A stretch of 64,000 bases of DNA from assembly GCA_013407085.1 (NCBI GenBank), contig JACCGJ010001325.1, positions 28,761 to 92,760 of the forward strand, in the 5' to 3' direction. The stretch is from Atriophallophorus winterbourni. Taxonomy: Eukaryota; Platyhelminthes; Trematoda; Plagiorchiida; Microphallidae. The translations under genes and the position numbers were made by a program. How positions within the stretch are numbered: the stretch's first letter is position 1; the number at the start of each line of letters is the position of its first letter. The notes below the pieces were generated by a model, which did no database searches, was not told the DNA's origin, and saw only the letters and a list, made by a program, of their open reading frames with translations. Positions 26,801 through 33,229 of this stretch are shown here, piece by piece.

Positions 26801-29800
26801 ATCTTTTACATAGACTGATGCATATATATCGTTGTCAAAGTTAGACCAAGTTGTTCGGAAAGGTTTGATTGCGAAAGCAGACTCCTTTTACTATCGTATT
26901 CAGAGTTTTTCTACAGAGTTCACTAGCCCCTCTATTCATTATAGATCTGTATATACGACAATCCCTATAAAATTCAGATGGATACTTGATAATCTCTTAA
27001 CTGACCAGTTTCACACACAGAAACTTAAATCCATCAAGTGAACTGACTGTCCAGAAACGGCTTCGCTCTCACATAGAATTCCATCAACTAACAATGATGT
27101 GGTCTCTGGTGTATTATGATGCAACTATCGTGTTACGTACTGTTTTTATCCGCATCTAAAACGAGCAAATCCCTTCAGTTCTGGTGAAGTACTCGCTCCA
27201 GAAGGTCAAAACCCACCAGTACCCTTCAATATCCTTCCATTTTTGAAACTCCTATAGTTGTCCCCAACATAGAAGCATCGACTAAAGCAGATATCTATGC
27301 CAGTGCCATGGTATAAACAAAACAGTAAATGTGATATTTTAAATTCAGATGGATACTTGATAATCTGTTAAATCTGTTAAACTGAAATATCGATTCGTCG
27401 AGTTTTGGACAGTGGGAAGATAACAAACATCACACAGCCGTTGTCTAATAACGAATCATGAGCAATTACAACCAAAACCTAACATGAAATAGTTTCCAGG
27501 CGCCTTGTTAAGAAATACTTGATGTGATGTGTTCACTGTCTCTTACCTTGAAATTATCTTCACCCATTAGTTTGCTCATAAAAACTAACGCGAATTTTAG
27601 TATCTCCTCTTTTCCTCAAAGCATATTTGCTTATTTTATGAACAATGACGTTTTCAAAGTATTTGCGCAAATTCGCCCGTTCTGGTAAATACAATGTTAT
27701 TGAAAATGGCAAGAATATAGCGTTACTTAGTGTTACCCACCTGCTTAGTTCATCACGTTCATTGACACCGGTTCCGACCGTGTTCCCATTCTTCCCAAGA
27801 ACGGCAGGTTTTTCGATATCCGGAGTGAAGTTCTTTTTGTGATGTGCTTGCCAATCTTTGGGTTGGTTCTCGACCGGGCGCAGATGCACACTAGCGACGG
27901 CTCTTCCTGGAGTTATCGCACAAGATTCGCCCTTGCCCGCGAAATCGAGTTTCGATTTTTCAGACACATTTGGCTTGTCTGGTTTCAGTTTGATCGGTAT
28001 TTGATCGTCGAGTTTTCTACACTCAGTCGTGACATTGTCAAACATTCTAACCCTATCTTCGACCGTGACAATATCTGGACAGTCCATGAGATCTTGATCG
28101 ATGAAACTACAAGTCGAATAACGATTTCTGTCATGGATGTCTCGTTGTCTACCCTCAATCCATCTGCGAGCACGTTCAGCCACTGACATAATGGTTGGAT
28201 CTTTAACCGTTCTTTTGAACTCGTTATCTCTTTCAGACTCGAATTTTTGTGGCGACTGTTCACTGCCGAAGGTTACTGCCCGTTGGAGTGGTGCTCTATG
28301 GTCACGATTACTTTCGAAATCCGCCACGGTGTTTTGTCTGATTGGCTTCGGCGTCATGATTTTACCGACACCACATCGGTCGTCAACAAAAGTGCTTTTC
28401 GGTCGGTACACACTCAAAGGACGAGCCGCTCTTTTCTTCAGACGCTCATAGTAAGCACTAATTGAATTTGGTTCTGGTATTGCCCCAATGGTTAAATATT
28501 CTTTAGCCTGATGCGTAGCGCATTCCACTTTCTCCGTTTTCGATTCTCCCTCAGGAATCTTTGGAGTGATGAATGCTTCTGGATTCAACTTCTTCGGTTC
28601 CCTATAGGTGGGAACGGTTGGTGGATTATGTTTATTTTCTTCTTGAAACAAACTTTTTTCTTGCGACTCGGGTTGTGTCCGATGACGTAATGTCCTTGGG
28701 GGATGCCAGACGTTCGATTTAACTTCCTCATGATCCCTTCTTAGTGTTATATCATCCATGGTGCTGGGTTTCGTTGTGTGTCTTGATTGAACAACTATAT
28801 CTGGCTGGGATTTACGTCTAGCTGGTTGTGCGCTGGGTACGTTTGTGCCATCTCGATTATAGGATTTTGCTCCAACTGTCTGTATCCATTCTTTCTCAGT
28901 TCCAGGACTCTCATCTTCCCGTTGTTCCTTGCTGATGGCCATTTTACCAAACGCCTGCTCTTCACACTCTCCATTACATGGTGTCTTAGGAGTATATAGC
29001 GGAGGTACCGGTAGCGAGTGGGGCATACATGATTGTGTAGTCATTTGCGTTCGTGTGAATTGCTCCAGAGGTTGTCCATGTGTATAAAATTCTTGTTGGC
29101 GATAATCGTAAGGACTAGGTTGTCTCGGTACATTGAACGGTGGAAAAAGTTGTTGAGTTGACAGGGTTCCCGTGAGTAACGCGCGAAGGGTTGCCGGATC
29201 GGTGGCAACAATCGCGACCTGTGGTTGAACGGGGCCAACACTTTGCATGAGCATTGGTACCTGCTGATGGGGCTGCTGGGATTGCTGATGCTGGTAGGGA
29301 GGAAGTTGATCAGGTTGAATTGGTTGGAATGGAAGAGGGTAGAGGTATAGTGGACTCATTTGGTAAGTATTGGCATTCTGATTAGGATTGGGGTTCATGT
29401 TGTGTTCCAGCTGACCAATGCTGGCGTATTGGTTGGATTGGGGAAACCAAGGAGATGGAACTGATTGGAACGGTGAGGATTGGTTGAATTGCTGTGACCC
29501 GAATTGCTGGTATGGCAGATAACTAGGTGGCCAGATATTTTGGGGATCTTGGTTGGTGTTCGATACTGGAGTTGTAGATGAAATGTGGAGATCCTGGAAA
29601 TCGCCATCTAAACGTCTGTTCAGATAATCCTCAGTGGATTTGGTCATTCCGGAATTCATATCTGGCGGAAAATGCGTGAACAAATAAAACCTCAGTGGGA
29701 AAATCAACCAAAGGCTTTGGGGTGTCAACAGATTTAGCCGAATACATGAGTAATTAGAAACCTCTATCTATGCCCTTAAAGCTCGCGTCAACTTGCGGTT

Positions 29801-32144
29801 AATAAAACGCCCAACGACTTTCAGTACAATATAGTGAGAAATGTTGGTAGTGATTACAAGGATGCCATTTTTTAAGTTTCAATTAGGCCTTTCGATTTTT
29901 GCAAATGTTTTTCAATCGAATTTTAATGAAAGCGATTTATACTAGCCGATTCGATATTTCAGAGCTAGTTGAAGTATTTTAATCGCCCCCAATTTATTAT
30001 GGACTGGAATTTACGCGCGGGTTTGCTTTCGGCATTACCGAATAGAATATATTCACCTAGCTTTAGCAATTTACGTTTGCCCTGTTCTGATTTAATGCTT
30101 GCATTGTCGACTTTCCTCATGCATGTCAAGCTTTTTTATCCAACGTGGTAGGTTTCACGTCGTGAGTCATTTTGCAACGTCGTTAGCGTTCATCGCTAGG
30201 CGAAGATAACATTTTGGTGACTCATACTTAAAAGATATTGAAACACCATTTTAACTTTGGAGCCAATCTTACAACTTTTGAACGAATTATGGGATACCGG
30301 GAATTGCAGTGAAACCTTTTTCCCAAAAACGTTTGGTCACGACATTTGTTAGTAAACCGGATCATATATGAAAGTTATAATCAAGAGGATCAAGAAACAT
30401 CGTTCAGTTGACATATTGTAACTTAAAACTTCTATTCATGTGGAGTCTTGTACATATATTCTAATGAATACTAAATCTGGTTGTTTTTCATCCAAAACAT
30501 GAATATTGGTTCTCGAAGCTTGTACAAAGGTTCGTGAACGGTGTGCACATCTGCGCTGTGCGGCCAACACCGTGAAAATTGATTAGCTGACGGTAGTGAG
30601 CTGCATCCTGAAACACATTGGCGTCTCACTACTATTTCCATTCCTATTTTCCTTCACCTATCTGTCTAGGCCTGAGCAACCTGACAGTATCATAACCCAC
30701 GTGCTTCCTTTGTCTGGATCAGGCTTGTGCTTTCATACATACATCGATTTGAGACGTTCCCTGAAGCGATGTCCTGTGTGCGCTGTACCGGTGTTACTAC
30801 TGGAAAGTTTTCAATGGTCAATAACCAAGATTCACTACGCTTCCGTCGATTGATCAGTGCATTCGTTTGGATGACAACATGACAATATAGCACGATGGAC
30901 TGTGATCCAGACCAATTGTGATGAAATGCTGCAATAACTCAGGGACAACTGTGTCTCGGAAGATTGAAAAAAGGTTGCGCACTTAAAAATTACAATCTGC
31001 ATCGACACCCTCGCTACCGAGCAGCACGCAATGGACCGAGCTATTCATGCACAATATTGATTCCACAATCGGCCTCAGATCAATTACCATGTGCGCTGTT
31101 GTGAACACCATGTGCACTAAAAATACAAAGAAATTCTAAACATTAGTCAGCTATCCTGCTGATTACTCATCTGCTGACAAACTCGATTTCATGAATTACC
31201 CAGGCCTTTGTTTACCTAGCGATCTCTGTTTACTTTCCTACGTCAATAAGCTGCACCGTGTGATTGTTGTGAACCTACTCGTGTTTCTATCTGTGCATAT
31301 TTTTTAACAGAAATTATTCAGGTTTCAAATCTGACAGGCCTGTTCGATTGGATTATTTTTCACGTTAGGTTTAAACCAACTACATTTTATACACTATTTA
31401 TACTATAAAATGGTATATTTGATATGGAATGTTCTTTCGTAAGCGAGGAATTTTTCTAGCATCAGTTTATTACTAGCCAAAGTATTGTTGGACGAAATCA
31501 TATCACGTCAATAACAAAACATCGTCCAATGTAAGGGATCTGGAACACTAGGAACTCCTGCTCACACGTGCAAAACGATGAGTTTTAAGGCTCATTGACT
31601 TTTCGTCTGCGCCGAATGACAGCAAACAGCCAGAAAACGTTTGTGTTAAGTGTGGGTAATGTCAGCAACATAATTCAGTTATACAGTTCATCGTTTGTTA
31701 AAGCCTTGATGTTGCCATGTAAACGTGCCAAACGGGAACTCATGGCGTGTTTCGCGATTGAGAGACAATAAATGGTCGAAAAATACCAATAACTTGCCAA
31801 TGGAATTCTGCTGCGATCGATTGCGAACGAGATTTGTATCAGTGGTGTCCGGAGCGGAATTCTTTTTTCCACTTGTGCGAGCATTGACAAACGATACACT
31901 CCGTTTGCTTCGGTCGTAGGGGTGCAATTTCGCTGATTTCGTATTTGCCGGCGTATTCGTGAACGGAACAGCGGCATGTTGATCGGGATATAATTTTGTC
32001 GCCGGTTGCACGACGGTCGCAGTGTGTAATTCCGGAATCGCGGAGTGGTCACGGTAATGTTGGGATTTGATTGCTTGGCGGTAATCGTGACCGAACGAGG
32101 GTGCCTGGAATGTCTTTGGCGCGGTTACCGCATTCCGGCTGACG
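946..32144 (-). CDS. Supervillin-like gene (multi-exon, 3' end outside window)
   Basis: This entry spans the gene as assembled from 16 exons listed separately, about 4.66 kb of coding sequence or 1,550 codons, transcribed right to left. Supervillins are large peripheral membrane proteins that bind F-actin and myosin II at the cell cortex; they have a disordered N-terminal half, degenerate gelsolin repeats and a villin headpiece. Here the N-terminal half is low complexity. It is followed by the family hallmarks [58 protein letters not shown] and [13 protein letters not shown], in the same order as in vertebrate supervillin. The remaining gelsolin modules and headpiece should lie left of position 946. 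Introns range from 74 nt to about 4.8 kb. Exon phases agree throughout except between 21325 and 19134, where one exon is probably missing. Supervillin identity is strong; exact splice sites are inferred from consensus and phase. Confidence 0.88.
1234..2949. other. Intron O-P, right-hand part featureless
   Basis: AT-rich intronic sequence. No coding segment or known repeat was recognised before the LINE fragment that starts near 2950. Confidence 0.5.
2950..3575 (+). mobile_element. LINE-A fragment: RT C-terminus and 3' end
   Basis: A decayed 3' part of a non-LTR retrotransposon in the supervillin intron. It reads GNRKLTVN, a damaged YNACVL, RARHER, then LGHVYRM and, after frameshifts, YRCERCGRE, the Cys-rich finger at the end of this family. 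It ends in the shared tail ATGTACATCCATG / TCGACAT / (CAA)n. The same RT block is found at 55560-55860 and the same tail at 15470-15625 and 19905-20135. Several stops and frameshifts make it non-functional. Confidence 0.75.
4149..4158. repeat. Target-site duplication, LINE-C copy 1 (left)
   Basis: CCATGGCTAG, repeated exactly at 4546-4555 on the other side of the LINE-C insertion. Confidence 0.65.
4159..4545 (-). mobile_element. LINE-C copy 1: RTE-type RT C-terminal fragment
   Basis: On the minus strand a continuous 124-codon frame reads [40 protein letters not shown], then [20 protein letters not shown] and ends [12 protein letters not shown]. This is the C-terminal domain of an RTE-like non-LTR retrotransposon. 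It is flanked by the 10-bp repeat CCATGGCTAG, so it is a genuine insertion. It is 5'-truncated but its remaining frame is intact, suggesting fairly recent origin. Confidence 0.85.
4546..4555. repeat. Target-site duplication, LINE-C copy 1 (right)
   Basis: CCATGGCTAG, the exact partner of 4149-4158. Confidence 0.65.
4916..5085 (-). CDS. Supervillin exon O
   Basis: It starts after TATACCACAG with two bases completing a codon split from the previous exon. It encodes [19 protein letters not shown] and KEKFTDWPE, nearly the same as the vertebrate supervillin segment that follows NPLDPGECN. The 3' boundary is a GTTAGT donor, giving phase 0 and matching the next exon. An alternative donor a little upstream cannot be excluded. 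Confidence 0.87.
5439..5833 (-). mobile_element. Penelope-like element 3' end (5'-truncated copy)
   Basis: About 80% similar by eye to 44745-45150, the 3' end of the large Penelope-like element. On the minus strand it starts inside the last codons of the element's frame ([10 protein letters not shown]) and continues through the 3' repeat region carrying a hammerhead-like motif. It lies between supervillin exons O and N, in the gene's sense orientation. Confidence 0.75.
5527..5570 (-). ncRNA. Hammerhead-like ribozyme in the Penelope terminal repeat
   Basis: Minus strand order: stem I strand TTGGT; core TTGACGA (consensus CTGACGA, C3 changed to T); stem II GCTTCTG / loop TGTT / CAGAAGC, 7 perfect pairs; GAA; ACGT (self-complementary stem III); T; then ACCAA, which pairs with TTGGT. 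Cleavage would fall after the T before ACCAA. Penelope-like elements are known to carry such ribozymes. The C3 change should impair this copy. Confidence 0.6.
5834..5955 (+). repeat. Inverted Penelope terminal-repeat fragment
   Basis: The plus strand reads AGAAGCGGTACC, then AACTTGCTATAACCGATTC and GATCGAGACGG, matching the minus-strand sequence at 5530-5500 and beyond. It directly abuts the truncated copy in opposite orientation, the same layout as at 47400-47540. Confidence 0.6.
6026..6182 (-). CDS. Supervillin exon [11 protein letters not shown] module
   Basis: The exon follows the acceptor GTTCGTACAG. It encodes [15 protein letters not shown], then a helix and NPLDPLS, the most conserved gelsolin-repeat core of supervillins. 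It ends at a strong GTGAGT donor with one base left over, which matches exon O. It is separated from exon M by a 79-nt intron. Confidence 0.92.
6262..6407 (-). CDS. Supervillin exon M
   Basis: The acceptor is TCGCCTTGTAG and the donor is AAG|GTGAGT. The translation contains [25 protein letters not shown] and LPRHSLL, matching the supervillin linker between two gelsolin repeats (family pattern EDELYEAAI, LVPDDDYWGKIPKCSLL). Two bases at the start complete a codon from exon L and the end is phase 0. Confidence 0.9.
6408..7770. other. Intron L-M, no recognisable feature
   Basis: No repeat or exon recognised. A short purine-rich stretch near 7000-7050 resembles 50262-50310 (AAGAAG then TTTATTCGT and ACACGAATTTTCAG), perhaps a minor repeat. 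Confidence 0.4.
7771..8127 (-). CDS. Supervillin exon L: first clear gelsolin-like repeat
   Basis: The exon begins after ACGCCACAG and reads [30 protein letters not shown], then [23 protein letters not shown] and FWKALG. This is the supervillin segment that follows the KG of exon K, with the typical gelsolin-repeat order of strand, SGDCF turn, VWLG strand and long helix. An insertion rich in D, R and T (about 30 residues, around 7850-7920) sits where vertebrate supervillin has a shorter loop. It ends at CGTA|GTGAGT. It is the most diagnostic exon in the window. Confidence 0.95.
8128..9174. other. Intron K-L, left part featureless
   Basis: AT-rich intronic sequence without recognisable coding or repeat homology. 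Confidence 0.4.
9175..9706 (+). mobile_element. LINE-B copy 1, RT C-terminus and 3' UTR (left part)
   Basis: The plus strand encodes [13 protein letters not shown], then [16 protein letters not shown] and [12 protein letters not shown], typical of the C-terminal region of RTE/Jockey-like elements, followed by 3'-UTR sequence shared with 32815-33220 and 59680-60000. It is interrupted at 9707 by SINE-1 and resumes at 9939. Internal stops show that it is dead. Confidence 0.78.
9707..9938 (+). mobile_element. SINE-1 copy nested in LINE-B
   Basis: A complete-looking copy of the short family, containing GGTAGTGAGCTGCATGC, the complementary TCTCACTACC, GCCTGGGCAACCTGACAGTA, and the 3' end GGATCAGGCTTGTGC. 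It is flanked by AGTTATTAGAAT at 9695-9706 and 9939-9950, a 12-bp target-site duplication of LINE-B sequence. No coding capacity. Confidence 0.82.
9939..10035 (+). mobile_element. LINE-B copy 1, 3' tail (right part)
   Basis: It continues the LINE-B 3' UTR: ACATGGTTGTATGGCATTTA, then the tail GATAATGATAATGATGA, as in the uninterrupted copy at 33120-33220. Confidence 0.7.
10150..10190 (-). ncRNA. Degenerate hammerhead motif (inverted copy)
   Basis: The minus strand reads CTCGATGA (one base inserted in CTGATGA), stem II GTGC / AAGCA / GTGC (wobble pairs possible), then GAAACCGGTC|GTG. Probably weak or inactive. Confidence 0.45.
10323..10363 (+). ncRNA. Degenerate hammerhead motif (direct copy)
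   Basis: Core CTGATGA at 10328-10334 and GAAACCGGTC at 10348-10357 are intact, but the second stem II strand is ACCC instead of GCAC and stem I pairs poorly. It is a mutated relative of 23954-23995. Confidence 0.5.
11011..11178 (-). CDS. Supervillin exon K
   Basis: It starts after AACCAGAAACAG and ends at AAAAG|GTAAGT. The encoded peptide has [20 protein letters not shown] and [15 protein letters not shown], corresponding to the supervillin stretch ending in the family motif LMLLQVKG just before RRHVQ. The split glycine codon joins it exactly to exon L. Confidence 0.92.
12277..12467 (-). CDS. Supervillin exon J: ALRPxRR signature
   Basis: The exon encodes [16 protein letters not shown] followed by [10 protein letters not shown], the conserved basic segment that precedes the gelsolin repeats in supervillin (ALRPKRRTPQNPLKALAAR in vertebrates). 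The start at CTGTTAG|T is chosen over a nearby CGCTCAG because only the former matches the phase of exon I. It ends at CACG|GTACGA, splitting a Gly codon shared with exon K. Intron I-J is 77 nt. Confidence 0.9.
12545..12696 (-). CDS. Supervillin exon I: acidic/proline-rich segment
   Basis: It follows the acceptor TTTCCCATTCAG and ends at a GTACGT donor. The peptide is acidic then proline-rich ([18 protein letters not shown] and [18 protein letters not shown]), a low-complexity linker. Assignment rests on splice signals, phase agreement with exons H and J, and position; there is no domain to recognise. Confidence 0.75.
13912..13970 (-). CDS. Supervillin exon H (small)
   Basis: A 59-nt exon between CGTTTTCTTTTAG and CACAG|GTGAAT, encoding a short polar peptide ([16 protein letters not shown]). 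It is supported only by good splice signals and by fitting the phases on both sides (one base left from exon G, phase 0 into exon I). The intron to exon G is 74 nt. Confidence 0.65.
14045..14158 (-). CDS. Supervillin exon G
   Basis: The boundaries are TTTTCGAATAG and CCAA|GTAAGT. It encodes [19 protein letters not shown] and MSKENLP. A different frame from an internal AG is also open, but only the chosen frame joins exon F (one base left over) and exon H. No domain is recognisable. Confidence 0.68.
14690..15076 (-). mobile_element. LINE-C copy 2
   Basis: About 95% identical by eye to 4170-4548, encoding the same [20 protein letters not shown] and [12 protein letters not shown], with a (CTGCTTA) repeat tail on the 3' side. 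Its 5' break (AGCGGCC on the plus strand) is at the same position as in copy 1. No clear target-site duplication was found. Confidence 0.82.
15470..15625 (-). mobile_element. LINE-A 3' end
   Basis: The minus strand reads GCGGGAGAGATTG, TCCCGAATCGGACTG, then GTGATGTACATTCATGGTCG and CGACCGAAGGAGGCC with a (CAA)n tail. It corresponds to the Cys-finger end and 3' tail of LINE-A. Confidence 0.72.
15880..16358 (-). mobile_element. Jockey/RTE-like LINE fragment, downstream half
   Basis: The minus strand shows [16 protein letters not shown] sequence (damaged), then [18 protein letters not shown] and [16 protein letters not shown], a retrotransposon RT C-terminal region with frameshifts. SINE-1 separates it from the upstream half at 16621-16840. 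Confidence 0.7.
16371..16608 (+). mobile_element. SINE-1 copy nested in a LINE
   Basis: It contains the hairpin GGTAGTGAG...CTGACTACC and the 3' end TTGATCAGGCTTGCGC. Flanks TACAGAGCGGAT (16359-16370) and TACAGAGCAGAT (16609-16620) form a 12-bp duplication with one mismatch, splitting the LINE at 15880-16840. Confidence 0.8.
16621..16840 (-). mobile_element. Jockey/RTE-like LINE fragment, upstream half
   Basis: The minus strand encodes [19 protein letters not shown], then [19 protein letters not shown] and [14 protein letters not shown], the post-RT region that leads into the YGCETWPLR motif beyond the SINE insertion. Confidence 0.75.
17648..17895. repeat. (ATCT)n microsatellite
   Basis: About 250 nt of near-perfect tetranucleotide ATCT repeats with scattered ACCT, GTCT and GATC variants, preceded by a short (TA)n run. 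Confidence 0.95.
17900..18943. other. Intron F-G, right part featureless
   Basis: No exon, repeat or RNA recognised between the microsatellite and exon F. Confidence 0.4.
18944..19134 (-). CDS. Supervillin exon F: repeated W-K-x-R-V segments
   Basis: The frame encodes [18 protein letters not shown] and then [20 protein letters not shown], ending [12 protein letters not shown]. These are two related helical segments of the kind repeated in the supervillin N-terminal half (short helix, W, basic residues, V). The end is a GTACGT donor that matches exon G in phase. The start is my best guess, an AG after a pyrimidine-rich tract. It needs two bases from an upstream exon, which exon E does not supply, so an unseen exon probably lies between 19200 and 21325. 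Confidence 0.7.
19905..20135 (-). mobile_element. LINE-A 3' end, longer copy
   Basis: The minus strand encodes, in one frame, [20 protein letters not shown], a C-x-C...H...C finger of the kind that ends many LINE ORF2 proteins, then the tail GTGATGTACATCC, GTCGACGTCGACCGAAGGAG and CAACAATAA. It extends about 80 nt further 5' than 15470-15625. Confidence 0.75.
21325..21414 (-). CDS. Supervillin exon E
   Basis: A 90-nt exon between TGTTTTGCAG and ACG|GTAAGC, open in only one frame. It encodes a basic segment including [19 protein letters not shown] and HVDQR. Both splice signals are strong and the phase fits exon D. Confidence 0.75.
21744..21889 (-). CDS. Supervillin exon D
   Basis: It follows TTTTCTCCAG and encodes [20 protein letters not shown] then a Ser/Glu-rich stretch and DIISQLH, ending at CAC|GTAATC. 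The split Asp codon matches exon C and the end is phase 0, matching exon E. A stronger-looking internal GTGAGT would break the phase, so I did not use it. Confidence 0.7.
23840..24045 (+). mobile_element. Retrozyme-like hammerhead repeat unit
   Basis: Homologous to 10205-10380 over about 190 nt (shared CAAGGTGTGAACA-type 5' part, CTTGTTTGCCAT, ACTGTCCCTATCTGATGA and downstream ATGGAAATGCC). It has no open frame of its own. It lies antisense in intron C-D of the supervillin-like gene, ending within 10 nt of exon C. Confidence 0.7.
23954..23995 (+). ncRNA. Intact-looking type I hammerhead ribozyme
   Basis: Stem I 3' strand CCCTAT (23954-23959); core CTGATGA (23960-23966); stem II GTGC / loop AAACA / GCAC (23967-23979); GAA (23980-23982); stem III ACCGGT (23983-23988), self-complementary; cleavage-site C at 23989; stem I 5' strand ATGGGG (23990-23995), which pairs with CCCTAT with one G-U wobble. 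All canonical hammerhead core residues (C3 U4 G5 A6 G8 A9, G12 A13 A14, A15.1-U16.1, C17) are present. Cleavage is predicted between 23989 and 23990. With only two intramolecular pairs possible in stem III, a dimeric form is likely. Confidence 0.82.
24053..24213 (-). CDS. Supervillin exon C
   Basis: Flanked by ATTATTCTTACAG and TTAG|GTGAGC. It encodes [13 protein letters not shown] then [20 protein letters not shown] and a short tail. The first base completes the Ser codon begun by exon B. A plus-strand hammerhead repeat begins only about 57 nt past this exon's donor, inside the intron. Confidence 0.8.
24214..27740. other. Intron B-C, mostly featureless
   Basis: Long AT-rich intron. The only structure seen is a 30-nt direct repeat (26970-27000 and 27343-27373). 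Confidence 0.45.
27741..29661 (-). CDS. Supervillin exon B: long disordered N-terminal exon
   Basis: A 1.92-kb exon, by far the longest open stretch in the window. The first third is rich in Gln, Pro, Asn and Tyr (a stretch near 29250-29450 is mostly Q and P). The middle is charged. The last third has supervillin-type short helical motifs, [13 protein letters not shown] and TVEDRVRMF, resembling the SVxERxxxF repeats of the family. The exon is open upstream of the chosen acceptor (TTTTCCGCCAG), so an alternative first ATG at 29728 or 29659 is possible. It ends at CAG|GTGGGT with two bases left over, fitting exon C. Confidence 0.85.
29662..30535. other. Intron A-B, left part featureless
   Basis: Nothing recognised between exon B and the SINE-1 copy at 30540. 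Confidence 0.4.
30540..30765 (+). mobile_element. SINE-1 copy
   Basis: It contains GTAGTGAGCTGCATCC, GCGTCTCACTACT, GTCTAGGCCTGAGCAACC and the end CTTGTGCTTTCATACATACA, the (CATA) tail of the family. Confidence 0.8.
31798..32144 (-). CDS. Candidate supervillin 5' exon A
   Basis: An open stretch after the acceptor ACCATTTCAG, rich in Thr, Ser, Asn and basic residues ([29 protein letters not shown]). Composition matches the disordered N-terminus of exon B. If it ends at the non-canonical donor ATTG|GCAAGT, the single leftover base completes the first codon of exon B. A GT donor 11 nt further on would break the phase. It needs a further upstream exon. It is supported by frame and signals only. 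Confidence 0.55.
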
Positions 32145-32814
32145 CTGAAATGGTTGAACGTGAGTTTGTTGTTCGACGAAATGTGCAATGTGAGAAAAGA
32201 TGGGAAATAACCGGATTAATTCTGTGTTGAGATTTCGAGTGGTGAATTACCGACGTCAGAAAACGCTTGCGCTTGAGAACAAGCTGCAGGTGGTTGATGG
32301 GCACCTTTGCAAGGGTATGGGGTAGTAAATCAAATCCTATCGCTGGGCACCTCCGGTGAGCTGCTTAATCCTAGTGCGGCTTATCACAGGAACTTCTAAT
32401 TTTTTAACAAACAATTTCCGGTTCAAATTAAAATTCCTGTAAATTTTCTTATGCAGAATGCTTAAAATCATAAGACGTACTGGTAAATAATCAGTCAGAA
32501 TATATACAAATCCCATACGTGACACTTCCGAAACTGTTGCGGATGCTTTCATCGAATCGTTGATTTCTATTTGCAGAGTTCCGTCAACGATAACCACTGA
32601 TCGAGGTTCGTAGTTTCCTTCTCCACTATTCGACGATTTGAACCGATTGCATGGTTGTTCTCATTTCTGATCCACGACTTATTAATCCACTGGCAATGGT
32701 ATGGTTCAACTTATACAGCGTCAGTTGAAAGCATCGACCGCTCCCACCTCGACCAATACACAATGATCTTAACGTTTATCTAGTATTCGTCTCGGCAACC
32801 GTAATGCTGTAAAA

Positions 32815-33220
32815 AAGACATCGGTTGCTTCAGGATATGTCCTGAAACCGTGTTCAATGGCGGTCTTGCACTAAGCATCTTCTTGGAGTGTTTGCTTAAC
32901 CTTGTATGTTGTCAAGCGGAGTGACGAGAAAAGCTTGGTATGATGCATGACAGTGAAAGCCGCAAGGAAGCTTTCGTGCTGATGCCACTCTACTCATTTA
33001 AGAAACTTGACTGAATGCCTGTTCCATTCTAGGCGTAGGCACATCATCTTAGTTTCTTTGTACTTACTTTTATATAGAATCCTTAGCTACTTAAGTCTCA
33101 CCTTTGCCCATTTTTTAGGATTTTACTATTTTTCATGGTTGCATGGTGGTTATGCATTCGGTACATGTTACCGGTGTAATGCAGTCTCTGATGATGATGA
33201 TGATCATGATGATGATGAGC
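32815..33220 (+). mobile_element. LINE-B copy 2, 3' end only
   Basis: It starts with CTTCAGGATATGTCCTGAAA and carries CATGACAGTGAAAGCCGCAA and the tail (GATGAT)n at 33188-33220, collinear with 59680-60000. Confidence 0.78.
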
Positions 33221-33229
33221 TAACACAAA

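Noticed and set aside
28137..28451. Plus-strand frames within 27645-28999
   Set aside because: They are shadows of the long minus-strand supervillin exon B, which has the family motifs and phase agreement.
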